Shown: positions 32,836 through 44,905 of the stretch, piece after piece | How the letters are laid out: every line of letters begins with the position of its first letter | Position numbering within the stretch: position 1 is the stretch's first letter | Assembly (NCBI GenBank): GCA_037349105.1 | Contig: JAYJMM010000122.1 | Location: 1,488,001 to 1,552,000 of the forward strand | Reading direction: 5' to 3' | Origin: Limnomonas spitsbergensis | Taxonomy: Eukaryota; Chlorophyta; Chlorophyceae; Chlamydomonadales | DNA length: 64,000 bases | Made by a program: the position numbers and the translations under genes | The notes under the pieces: model-generated | What the model was told of the DNA's origin: nothing | The model's input: the letters and a program-made list of their open reading frames with translations, nothing else | Databases searched by the model: none

Positions 32836-35800
32836 CTGTTTCTGCTGCTGCTGCTGTTGCTGCTGCTGTTGCTGCTGCTGTCGCTGCTGCTGCTGCTGTA
32901 GCTGCTGCTGCTGCCGCTGCTGTTGCTGTTGGTGTTGCTGGTGTTGGTGTTGGTGTTGCTGCAGTTGGTGTTGCTGCTGCTGTTGCTGCTGTTGCCGCTG
33001 GTGTTGGTGTTGGTATTGCTGCGGCGGCAACTGCCACGCCATAGGCCTACAGGCCTGAGCTGCACCATTGAAATCAGCAGGCTTGCTTCCAGGCTGCTGC
33101 TGCTGCTGCTGGGGTGGTGGGGCAGGTGGCCGCAGCGGCCCCGCCTGTTGCAGCTGCTGGGGCTGCGGCATGGGAGCGCTCATGTGGTGGTGAATGAGCC
33201 CCATGTGACCGATATGGCTCATCTGCTGCATGTGCTGCATGTGGCCCATCTGCTGCGTGTGGCCCATGTGGCCCATGTGGCCCATCTGCTGCATGTGCTG
33301 CATGTGGCCCATGCTGTCCATGTACATCCCCGTGGGCATGCCTTGCATCCCCCTGTGGGGCTGGAGCATGCCATGCAAGCTGTGCGCCATAGGCATTGGG
33401 GGATGGACGGAGCCCTGTAGGCCGGGCTGTTGCTGCTGCTGCCGCGGCAGGGGATCGTGCTGTGGGTGCTGGTGCAGGGACATGCCTGGCCCAGGGCCCA
33501 TGTTGCTGATGGGCTGAGGCGGCATCATGATCCGAGGCTGACTGGGGTTGAAAGGCTGAGGCGGAGCTGAGCATGTGGGCTGAGGCGGTGACCTGGTAGC
33601 AAGGCCCCCCTGCGGCATAGGCACTGCTGATTGCGACACCTCCCACCTTGGAGCCGTCACACCAGCACCCAACACTGCATGTACCAGGGTCTGCTGTTGC
33701 TGCTGCTGCTGCTGCTGCCACTCAGACAAGGCATTGCCCACAGACGCGGGTTGTGGGCGGCCCTGGTAGGGTCTGTCTGAGCGTGACTGACCGATGTCTC
33801 TGCTGGCCAGCTGGCTGCGGCCTGTGCGGCTGCCCATGATGATGCCTCCAGCACCCTGGCTGCAACCGTAGGGATGCTGCAGCTCCCCGGGGCTTGGCAG
33901 AGTGCAGGAAGCGGCTGCCAGGGCCACGGCCTCCTGCTCATGCTGGCACAGCCTCTCATCGGCGAGAAAGCCACTCTCGTCACACGCCTCATCAGCGGGC
34001 AGAGGGGCGGGTGGACCGGTACCCTGAGGAACAAAGCAGCAACACTACTTGAGACACAGAGCAAACAAACATGGCAACAGATAATGTAACCTTATGAGGT
34101 TGTCGTGGGCGGAGGCTGATGCAGGTAAGAAGGGGCAGGGTCAGGAGATTTAAATCAGGGACAGGAGACACAGCTGAGGGTATGAGATTGCCGTGAGCGA
34201 TGTCCAAGGGTTTCAGGCAGGTGAGGCCAGGCAATCATGAGTGAAAAGGGGGCTAGGGAGTATCAGCCATACTAGATCTCGATCAGGCAAGCTGAACACA
34301 TCACCTCAACCGCAAGCCAAGGTTGGTTCTATCACTTGAACATCTCCCTCTGTTCAGCAGCCCCAGCAGCGAGCCTCCCCAATATAAACACACACACACA
34401 CACTCAAAGTACGTGTATGAGGGGCAGGCAGGCAGAGCGCAGGTATTATTGAAGCAGGTGACAGTTGGTAGCCTGCCAATCAGCCCAAACAACTCAAAAA
34501 GAGCGCGTTACGGTAACACAATATATTCAATATGTGTTGTTCAGCTGTCCATCGAGAATAAACTAAATCCTTAACTTTGAATGCATCTTGCATCCCAGCT
34601 GGTTGTATTAAAAATACCTGCACACACACAGGAACACACATCGTATGCCCCCACCTGCTTTTCCACGCTCTCCCGGTGAGGTTCCACATCTGGTGACAGA
34701 TCCAGGATGCCCTGATCCTTGCAGACCTTGGCCCCCTGCAAGGCCATGTCGGCAGGAGGCGGCGGGTGCGTGTTGGCCCCCTGCATGGCCATGTCGGCAG
34801 GAGGCGGCGGGTGCGTGTTGGCTCCCTGCATGGCCATGTCGGCAGGAGGCGGCGGGTGCGTGTTGGCTCCCTGCATGGCCATGTCGGCAGGAGGCGGCGG
34901 GTGCGTGTTGGCTCCCTGCATGGCCATGTCGGCAGGAGGCGGCGGGTGCGTGTTGGCTCCCTGCATGGCCATGTCGGCAGGAGGCGGCGGGTGCGTGTTG
35001 GCCCCCTGCATGGCCATGTCGGCAGGAGGCGGCGGGTGCGTGTTGGCTCCCTGCATGGCCATGTCGGCAGGAGGCGGCGGGTGCGTGTTGGCTCCCTGCA
35101 TGGCCATGTCGGCAGGAGGCGGCGGGTGCGTGTTGGCTCCCTGCAAGGCCATGTCGGCAGGAGGCGGCGGGTGCGTGTTGGCCCCCTGCATGGCCATGTC
35201 GGCAGGAGGCGGCGGGTGCGTGTTGGCCCCCTGCATGGCCATGTCGGCAGGAGGCGGCGGGTGCGTGTTGGCTCCCTGCATGGCCATGTCGGCAGGAGGC
35301 GGCGGGTGCGTGTTGGCTCCCTGCAAGGCCATGTCGGCAGGAGGCGGCGGGTGCGTGTTGGCCCCCTGCATGGCCATGTCGGCAGGAGGCGGCGGGTGCC
35401 TGTTGGCTCCCTGCATGGCCATGTCGGCAGGAGGCGGCGGGTGCGTGTTGGCTCCCTGCATGGCCATGTCGGCAGGAGGCGGCGGGTGCGTGTTGGCTCC
35501 CTGCATGGCCATGTCGGCAGGAGGCGGCGGGTGCGTGTTGGCCCCCTGCATGGCCATGTCGGCAGGAGGCGGCGGGTGCGTGTTGGCTCCCTGCATGGCC
35601 ATGTCGGCAGGAGGCGGCGGGTACGTGGGCTTGGGAGTCACGGTATCCACGGCCGCATCCCCTGAGGACTTCACGCTGAAAGCGTCGCGGGTGTGGCCTG
35701 GGGGACAGGGTGGGACAGGAGGGATTAGGTAGGATGGACGAGGACTTGCAAAGGGTGGCCCGGACTAGCAGTACGTGCCATGGCATACAACACAGAAGCG

Positions 35801-38800
35801 CAGGCCACTGTAATTATTTCAGGGCGGTAGGCTACATTTCAGCTACATCATGCCAGCATAGCCTAAGGAAGGGGAGCCTAGTGCAGTTAGGCCTGAAGCT
35901 TGATCCAATTTTAGTCCCCAAGGCCCACTGATGGCTGCCTGGTAGGCCCGCAAAGGATGCCTGGCGCACACTTAAAAAATAACTATGGCAAATGTGTCCC
36001 TGACGCCAATACCCCAGGGTCTAGGGCCAAAAAACCCGATGTCTCCCCCTCCCCCTGATGGCAACAGTCCACATTCTCAGGAAATGCAATTAGCAGGGCA
36101 CGCAGAGCATAACTCAATTCAGAATAAATTAGGCACTGGTGATGCATGTCGCCCTGCCTGCGTACCTGCCATCAGCTGCTGCTTTTGTTTCGCAGCGGCC
36201 CGCTTTGCTCCCTTCTTTCCCTTGGGCTTGCTAGCCTGCTTGGCAGCTGCACACTGTACTTGCTCAACCTGCATGGATGAGGCAAAGTCAACAGGACTCA
36301 ATCAGCTGCCCGGGACAGTCCCCACAAGCCCATACCCAAGGCGGGAATGATGGTTCAGCATGATCCAGTCAGCCGCGATACACGCACAGCACACATGTAG
36401 ACATGCTGTTCAGGGTAAGCATATTGCAAAGATGAGTGTCAGCTAGGCAGATGAGTGCACCACACACACACACACACACACTCAGTATGTACCCACCTGT
36501 TTGTCCTCGTCCTTCATCTCCTCTACCACACTCCCATCGTTTGTGGCAGGAGGTGACGTCAGCATGGCCTTCAGGTCCACATCATCCACAGTCACACTAA
36601 CAGCAGTGGGCTTCACGCTGCTTGTATCATGAATGGGGCCTGGGAGACGGGACAGGAATGCATGACTTAGGGAGGATGGCATCAGGGCAGAATGACGAGG
36701 ACTAAGGTGATGCTGGCTGGTAGCTTGTTATGCTGATGGGTGGCAACACTCAGTCAGGCTGTAGCGAGGTATTCAAGCACAGGCCCCAGCACTGCATATT
36801 TCAGGGTGCTGCAGCCACAATTCAGCTACATCATGGCCCACAGCCTCGAAAACCTGGTGCAGAAGCAAGCACTGCTGCTGGGGCCACCGGCTGTAGGCCG
36901 GTCAAGGTTTGGTCTCCATTTGATCATTGGTGGCTGCCTCGCGGCCCCGTTTATATGGTGGTATGATGCACAACTTCGCACTGGAAAACACTGGCAGCTT
37001 ATTTAAGTATCATGACATATCATGCATGCAGCATGGCACTTGAAAGGCAACCAGATTGAAAGAAAGGGAGAAAAACGAGGCACTGATGCTGTTTGCCTCC
37101 CTGCCTGCTTACCTGCTACTGCCTGTGGCTGTTGCTCCGGTTTAGCCATGGACAGCTTCTTGTCCTGTTTGAGCTTGCGGGCCTGCTCTTCGGCCTTGCG
37201 CTGATTAGCTTGTGAAACATGCAGCTATGAGGGAAGGTCGACAAAGGTTAGATAAGCTGCATGGCACCGTCCCCGCTGACAGTCCAGGCAGGAAGAATAA
37301 TACAGCACAGCATGAACCAAAGAGCCAAAATACAGCCCTAGCCAGCACAAAAGGAAGAAAGAAAAATACGTCCCGCAGGGACGTGAGGGTTAAGGAAACA
37401 GTGCGGCATGAGCCGAATAGCCACAGCACACAAGTAAACAAGATTTTAAGCTTCTCATGGCAAGGTTCAGGGTCCTGGGATAATAAGGAAAACTCAGGGC
37501 CACACCGTAGGCTCGGTATGACTGAGGCATGGGCCGCATGGCAAGCAACGCTTCAAAGTCACTGAAACAACACCTCTCTCCTAACTACTGCTGAAAAAGC
37601 GTTTCACTCGGCTCATCACCGCTATCAGCTACATCCATTGACATGCAAAGCCTGCTGTCTATGGGGCCTAGCTGGTGCAGGAAGCCTTGCTGCTCGGGTC
37701 TCTGGCCGTAGGGCTACTAGGTGACCTGGCACACGCACATGGCAGCCATGCTTCCTACAACAGTGGACCCAGAATATCTCGACAGACACCTCCTCACTCC
37801 TCACCCGTCGTTTTCCCATGATGAACCTGGATCTTGGATGGATGGGGTCTATTTGCTTGTAGCCTCAAGTGGGCTGGCAAGAGGGGGCTTCTCTACGTCG
37901 CTGGGCTGCCTGTGCGTGGGCACTGTGGGCAGCATGAGTGGGGATGAGGGTTGAGCAGTAGGGATCAGATTTATTTGGTTGGCGGCAGCCAGAGAGCAAG
38001 GCGGTGCGGGAGCAGTGCGGGGCATGCATTTGGAGTTCGTTTAGGGTTCAGCTTACAGCAGGCACCCAACGAGATCGAGGCTGCAGCCAGCAGTGACGTA
38101 CTCATGAGTGCGTGCATGGCATGGGGCACCACTGCCAGTGTTGACACGAGGTTTGTATCAGGCGAGGGGGGTGATAAGTAGGCACAGGTCGTCTGCATGA
38201 AGCAGTAAATAACATCTGGAGCTCTGCTTTAATTGAGGGATGCCAGATTTGGTTGCGCCGACAGGGCAGGGGGGGGGGCAGGATGCATGGATACATGGCC
38301 CCGAAAACTGCGCTGCTGCAGTACAATTTAAAACGACTGGTCCAGCCCTCCAGGCACCCATCAAGCCATGTATGGCATGTAGCCATACGTCAATGGTTGA
38401 AGGATAGGAGGGATGGCCGAGTACCTTCCATCAAGCCAGCAAGCAGGTGAAGGAAAGGCGGGCTGTGTTCGTTGGAGGCTTGCTTACCAGGTATGTCGAA
38501 CGAAGACGCCTTGGAGACAGAAGGCGTAGAATCGATGACAATCGCTTCTACGATAACGCTGGTGAGGGCCTGCAGTGGTGGCCTTCGTTGCTTGTGAGGA
38601 GATCCGTCGACAGGGATCGATGGGACTGACGGATGACGTACGGCCGGGCGTGTTGCGAGAGCAGGGGTGACACCGGTGGGTGACAAACAGCAGGCGTTGA
38701 TGTGAAGAGCACACAAATGCCTGAAGTGATTGCCGAAATGAAAATATTGTGGGAAACAAGAGAGTTGGCGATGTATTATACAAATGTGTATGGCGGGCGC

Positions 38801-38815
38801 GGCATTGGCGCTCAT
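30459..38815 (-). CDS. USP-family deubiquitinase, unit 2 (about 1,593 aa, recombinant gene)
   Basis: Exons in coding order: 38815-38488, 37208-37113, 36639-36497, 36268-36166, 35697-34655, 34044-31450, 31067-30894, 30758-30459, giving 1,594 codons with stop and no break. The Cys box, His box and closing QPSLLVYEA are intact. Compared with unit 1 there are twenty THPPPPADMAMQGAN repeats instead of ten, a longer Met-Gly-His-Gln block (GHMGHMGHTQQMGHM) and a differently arranged polyQ tract without the long His-Gln run. The exon 6 acceptor has changed from CTCAAG/GAG to CTCAAGTAG/TGT, which drops one codon but keeps the frame. Exons 3-8 resemble unit 3; exon 1 and nearby introns resemble unit 1, so the gene straddles the recombination point. 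Confidence 0.72.
32680..33020 (-). repeat. CAG/CAA polyglutamine tract, unit 2
   Basis: Nearly pure CAG/CAA coding repeat in USP exon 6 with rare CAC, CGA/CGG and AAA interruptions. Gln runs are longer than in unit 1 and the His-Gln hexanucleotide run is short. Confidence 0.85.
34730..35629 (-). repeat. 45-bp coding VNTR in USP exon 5, unit 2 (20 copies)
   Basis: THPPPPADMAMQGAN units with variants ADMALQ (CAAGGCC for CATGGCC on the plus strand) and NRHPPPP. The pattern is consistent with block duplication of a 10-copy ancestor. Confidence 0.9.
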
Positions 38816-41800
38816 TCCTTCGACAGCTTCGAAGCCGAGACATTTGCATTTCCTGAAACCGAAGCTTTCCGGGACGTCATTCGGGATGTCAGATTGTGTC
38901 TGAGCCGAAACAAAAGCTGTCCAGAAGTCTGATGCGTCTACTGAAACGTCTCAGACACTCGCTCGCACGCATCGAGCTTGCCGGGACGACCTTATGTTCG
39001 GGGCTGATTTGCGAAAATTTGTCGTATGATTGTGCCACGTCAGTTGACGATTGGCGGGTGGGGGTGGGTGGGGTCGATTTCGTGGGACGATGAGAACTGT
39101 CAGTGATGATGGCCTGCGTGTGGTGTATGCAGTGCTGTGCTTCCTTACGATTCGTGAAATTACGGTTTGCGGTGACGGTGCAATTTGCGCGCAATTTACC
39201 AGGACCGCCCGGATTACACCGCAATTACTGCAAGTTGCTTTCGGCGTAACCACAGCAGACGAAACCCTGGTTACGCACCACAACGTACTCGGAACCTCCC
39301 CGTCAATTGACGAAAAGTGGTGGCACGTTGACGTGGAAGTTGTTCTGATCTTCACGATATCTTCCTATGAGTTGACGCACAACGATCCACAACTTCCCAC
39401 CTTGCGCGCGATTACGTGTTATGCCGTAATTGACCGTAATTAATTACACAAAAATCGGATTACGGCGTAATCGCACAGCACTGGGTGTATGGCGTGGTCT
39501 CCATCCGACCTTCCTGGCTCGACGAGGTGCTGAGTCCTACAGTCCCAGAAATTTGTGCGCTACAGCGCAAAGTTATCGGCTATATTTGTTAAGGTTATTA
39601 CTGTCAGTCGTCAAAGGCAAGGTGCAGAAATGAGAAATTCAGCTACGTACTCAGCTACGTACCGTGTCACGCGACAGCTGCAACTTCGCCTCTCTAAGGG
39701 CATCATCGTCAACACGCATTTGGCCAGCCATAGAGTTGTGACAATATTTTGAAATCCTGTTAGGGGTTTGCATGGGGTTTGCTAGGCAGGGGGTTTGCAC
39801 ATGGACCCCATGCAAACCCGTCCGCACCTGCACTTTCCTTCTGAACAGTCACATACCCGACTGCTCTGCCGTTTTTCGTGCTGCACAGCAGCACCTCTGA
39901 TTACTCGTCAATATCAGTTCCAGACGGCTCACAATCGTACTCGGTCACACATTTTGCGACCGCTTTGTGGTGCGCACCACCGCAAGCAACAACCTCTGAT
40001 GCCAAGTGGAAGGGAGTCGATTTCAGGCCGTGACTGCTTGCCTGGATTGACTGCCCTTTGCCTAGGATTGGCAGCTTTTGCCCTGCATGACCCTTACCTG
40101 AGCGAATTGCATGATTTATTGCATACTGTTTTGTCGGGAATATTTTACCAGCCTGAGGGCCAGGCTGGGGCAATGCAGGGGATCCTTGAGTTGTGTGCTG
40201 CCATGCGCATGGTGTCCAAGCAACCACACCGGCGTGCCCTTTGCCTTTGCATGGCTACCAGGCAACTACCACTGGACCGATTGGGGCCAAACCATAACCT
40301 ACCTACGGCCTGCGTAACAGGGTTAGCTGCACCAAGCCATGCTGGCCGATCCATCGACAGAGTAGTTGAATCTAGAATAAACAGTGGACCCCATATGATG
40401 CCCGACTGCACCTCATTCAGGGATGGAGGCGCTGCAGCCATCGCCCACAGAATGCTGGACAGATCTTACGGTATGAAAGCTCCCGTTACCCCCCGCCGCA
40501 TCCAAGCTAGCCTGCTCAACAAAAGCTGGTAAGAATGCTGCCGCTCCCAGCGTATATCCAGCCAGCTTTGCAAGAATATGTCTGAGATGATCCTGGATGG
40601 GCAATTAGAAGAGTGTATCAACTGGAGACAATTTGACAGTATGCATGAGACTAGTTGCTGGCCGATGCCTTCAGAGAGAACTAAGGAGGAGAAGGAGCGA
40701 GGAGGTGGAAGAGGGTCAGTGGTCATGCCAAAACACACTCTGAAAAGCCATGATAAACTTGATAACCATATGTCCATGATAATGCAAGAGTTGCAAGATT
40801 GTTATAATTCAAACGATAATGCACCCATGACCACCAATGTGGCACAGACTGTCACAACATACACGGCCAACGAATCAGTGAGACAGGCAGGCTGACAGGT
40901 ATAGGCACAACTTATAATTCAGCATGTTCTATGGCACATTTCCCATGGGTTGCGCAGTTAATAGTACTAACCGCTTCAGGCAGGCCATTCGCCTAAACCC
41001 CATACCAGCCACGAGCCCACGGCAAACGTCAGTCGTGTTTCAGGACCGATATCTAATATCTGAATGGTAGACATCATGTGATTGGTCTTCAGGAAGGGCC
41101 ACAGCGGCTGAATCACCACAATGTCCAGCAATACGTTGCTATCCAGGTTAGGAGAGTTTAAGATGCTGAATAGCTTGCTAGATTGAGCTAGATGCCTACT
41201 TGCTAGGACGACTGTGGCTGGCCATCAGGCCATCCATGTGTGATATATCAGCGAAATGAGCCAGCCAGATCACAGCCAGCCTCATGATGACCTAGATGCC
41301 TAAGAGTCTAGCAGTGATCTGGGTAATATGCCTGGACAGTACCTGGACACCTCATACCGGAAGGAGAGTTGCCTAAGGAGGCTGCTGGCCCTCCCTGATC
41401 TAGGTGCCGAGGTGCTGAAGAGGCTAGCTATGCAACATCCTCTCACCTTTCAAAATTGATAGCCTCGCAACCAAACTGAAACCAACTGCAGACGCCACGA
41501 GCCATTTCGAGTTGAGCAATCTCTGCTCTGCATGAGGTCAGATAGGCCCATGCGCCCCTGATCTAAAATCTGCGAAGTGGATCACCGGGTAATATGTACA
41601 GAGGCAAAGTAACGGTGCCATCAGTGTCAATCAGAGAGACGAATCTTATTTGCTCGGGTGCAAAACGAATCCCCTGTGCAAGAGGATGGACCTGCCGGCA
41701 ATCCTGCCGGTTATCCTGGGCCGTCTGTACATTTCGAGTCGACGTTAGTGGTCGAGATCTAGATGGATCAGACCGACGCTCTGTCCTCTGCTTTGTCCTT

Positions 41801-41908
41801 CCTCTAGCTAGTGAACATCTCGCACCATCAGGTTTTCTTATACACTATTTTTATACACGATACCTGACCTGGGCTCTTGTGGCCCACTGCTTGGGGTGCA
41901 ATACTGCA
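38816..41908. other. Spacer of unit 2
   Basis: Near-identical to 20905-24033. Carries the hAT-like element, the same candidate minus-strand exons (about 39901-40605) and a private 36-bp deletion near 39664. No further gene recognised. Confidence 0.5.
39130..39483. mobile_element. hAT-like MITE with GGTGTATG target duplication, unit 2
   Basis: Same insertion as 21219-21572, same termini CAGTGCTGTGC/GCACAGCACTG and target duplications at 39122-39129 and 39484-39491. Inherited through the segmental duplication, not a new hop. Confidence 0.88.
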
Positions 41909-42114
41909 ATGGAAAGGCTGCTGCCAGAGGAAGCGAAAGGACTCGTTTTTGACTGCGATGGAACGCTGGTCAACTACATGCCGCTACATTACGATGCCTG
42001 GAAGGCGAATTGCGACAACTTTGGCTTGGCCTCCTTCACAGCATAACTGCTTGTTGAGCAGGCTGGAAAGAGCATACATGAGCTCCTGGACATCATCATA
42101 GACAGCTCACAGAG
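41909..42114 (+). pseudogene. HAD-superfamily hydrolase 5' fragment, unit 2
   Basis: Copy of 24034-24239 with motif I KGLVFDCDGTL. The in-frame TAA after FGLASFTA is shared, so the break predates the second duplication. It abuts the truncated TM9SF of unit 3. Confidence 0.7.
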
Positions 42115-43665
42115 AGGGGCAGGTTTTGCAGACTGATAAAGACGATGTAAGCATGCTTCCAATGCATCAGCTTTGGATTCTTCATCAACTACCGGTTTTC
42201 ACCTGTGCCATGCTGGTACTATTTCCCTGAACTGTGCAGTTTTTCCGGCAGTTTAGTGATGCCAGGTATGTACGACAAGCATCAAGGCCTGTGAGTTCAG
42301 TCTCTCCCTTCATGCAGTAGCTGTGAAACTGTATTTGAATGTTGCGTTAGGAACTATGAATTAAGGCCTTGGGACATTTCCCCTGTCCATGCTGCTCTAT
42401 CCTGGATTCGAGATCACTCACTGGTTGCAGGCTGGCGCACTGCCCTCTGAAAACATTCCTTGCATTTTCATTTCATTTTGAAGGCCATGGTCTGTACTTT
42501 ATCTACAACCACCTGGTGTTGAACAACCTGGTCACTGCAACGCACGGCGAGTACATGGCAGCCAGGAAGAGGTTTGACAGCATGCCAGCTGATGGGCTCG
42601 ACCGCCGTTCTCGGGCCAGGCGTTCCATGCACTCAGCCTTGGACCCGAGCGAAGGGTGCGCTGCCAGGACGGCGACAGCTCTGGCGGCCTCCTCCAGGAA
42701 GCTCACTAAGAAGAAGGGGGGAGGCGAGGTGCCCAAGCTGAACTACTTCATGGTTGTCGGGTTGAAGTGTCCCCTTGCAGCATTCAGCGGGAGGCAGGCA
42801 AGGTGATTGAGGACGTCATCTGCGGCGTGGATGATGATGCGCATATCAAGGCGCAGAAGATCACTGAGGGTGCCCAGATTGTGTACACCTACGATGTGTA
42901 CTGGCAGGACAGCAACATCAAGTGGGCGTCACGATGGGACGCGTACCTGCGCATGCCAGGCGGGAAGGTGGGTCGCGGATCAACAGGCCGGCCGGTCAAA
43001 AATGAGGTTAGAAAACCCTTGAACAAACGCAAAAGAGAGGAGAAAATGAGATGTTCTTTTACAGAAGCCTTCTCTTGCCCCTGGTGACGGATGTATTGGG
43101 GGCATCTGATTAAAACTAGTAGGTTCAGAGATTGCATTTTTCTGCATGATGTGATGTATGTGGGTGCGATACCATTCTGGGCTACTGCTGGGCTCCTTGT
43201 GCCCCATGCAGGAAACCATGATGCCTTGTCAAGCCCTCCTTTCGGTCCTGTGATCCTTGCCATATGCCCAGGCACTCCTGTTATCGTCACCGCGTGGCCC
43301 GACACCCTCGTCTACACAGGTGCATGGGTTCAGCACAATGAACTTGTTTAGGAAACTGCTAAGGCTGGTAGCCCTGTCCAACCGTGCCCAGCCCTCATGT
43401 CCATCCTGTAATACTTGCCGCATGGCCGACACCCTCCTCCGCGCAGGTGCACTGGTTCAGCATCATGAATTCAGTGATTGTTGTGTTGATCATGGCCAGT
43501 ATTGTCGCGCTCATCCTCATCCGGACCGTGCGCCGTGACCTGGCAAAGTGCGAGCAACTGGTGGTGGACACTAACAGTCTGGACATGAAGGACGAGGCGG
43601 GCTGGAAGCTTGTATCGGGGGATGCGTTCAGGGCGCCCGCCAACAGCAGAATGCTCGCAGTGCAG

Positions 43666-44905
43666 GTGCGGGAAAAGAGGGGAAAGTTGGGGCGTTAGTG
43701 CGAGGTCTTGTCCCACTGTGCGTCCGCCATGCAGGTGCGGGAAAAGAAGGGAGAGTTGGGGCAATAGTGCTAGGTCTTGCCCCAATGTGCGCCCGCCATA
43801 CAGGTGCGGGAAAAGAGGGGAGAGTTGGGGCGTTAGTGCTAGGTCTTGCCCCACTGTGCGCCTGCCATGCAGGTGCGGGAAAAGAGGGAAGAGTTGGGGC
43901 GTTAGTGCTAGGTCTTGCCCCAAAGTGCGCCTGCCATGCAGGTGCGGGAAAAGAGGGGAGAGTTGGGGCGTTAGTGCTAGGTCTTGCCCCAATGTGCGCC
44001 TGCCATGCAGGTGCGGGAAAAGAGGGAAGAGTTGGGGCGTTAGTGCTAGGTCTTGCCCCAAAGTGCGCCTGCCATGCAGGTGCGGGAAAAGAGGGAAGAG
44101 TTGGGGCGTTAGTGCTAGGTCTTGCTTCAATGTGCGCCTGCCATGCAGGTGCGGGAAAAGAGGGGAGAGTTGGGGCGTTAGTGCGAGGTCTTGCCCCAAA
44201 GTGCGCCTGCCATGCAGGTGCGGGAAAAGAGGGAAGAGTTGGGGCGTTAGTGCTAGGTCTTGCCCCAATGTGCGCCCGCCATACAGGTGCGGGAAAAGAG
44301 GGGAGAGTTGGGGCATTAGTGCTAGGTCTTGCCCCAATGTGCGCCCGCCATACAGGTGCGGGAAAAGAGGGGAGAGTTGGGGAATTAGTGCTAGGTCTTG
44401 CCCCAATGTGCGCCTGCCATGCAGGTGCGGGAAAAGAGGGGAGAGTTGGGGCGTTAGTGCTAGGTCTTGCCCCAAAGTGCGCCTGCCATGCAGGTGCGGG
44501 AAAAGAGGGGAAAGTTGGGGCGTTAGTGCTAGGTCTTGCCCCACTGTGCGCCTGCCATGCAGGTGCGGGAAAAGAGGGGAGAGTTGGGGCGTTAGTGCTA
44601 GGTCTTGCCCCAAAGTGCGCCTGCCATGCAGGTGCGGGAAAAGAGGGGAGAGTTGGGGCGTTAGTGCTAGGTCTTGCCCTAATGTGCGCCTGCCATGCAT
44701 TGGGGGGGGAAAAGAGGGGAGAGTTGGGGCATTAGTGCTAGGTCTTGCCCCAATGTGCGCCTGCCATGCATTGGGGGGGGGGGAAGAGGGGAGAGTTGGG
44801 GCGTTAGTGCTAGGTCTTGCCCCAAAGTGCGCCTGCCATGCAGGTGCGGGAAAAGAGTGGAGAGTTGGGGCGTTAGTGCGAGGTCTTGCCCCACTGTGCG
44901 CCCCA
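43666..44905 (+). repeat. 69-bp minisatellite in TM9SF intron 5, unit 3 (about 18 copies)
   Basis: Nearly identical to the unit 2 array in copy order, with a few base changes (for example GGGGAGAG for GGGAAGAG in one unit). Confidence 0.9.

Larger units (their letters stand above)
24619..42493. repeat. Segmental tandem duplication, unit 2 (chimeric)
   Basis: 17,875 bp. From 24619 to about 36,976 its variants match unit 3 (for example CAGTCAGG near 36752, CTTCGCACTGG near 36975, 20-copy VNTR). From about 37,190 to 42493 they match unit 1 (for example CTCTTCGGCC near 37190, hAT element present, HAD fragment). Private changes include a 36-bp deletion near 39664. Confidence 0.88.
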
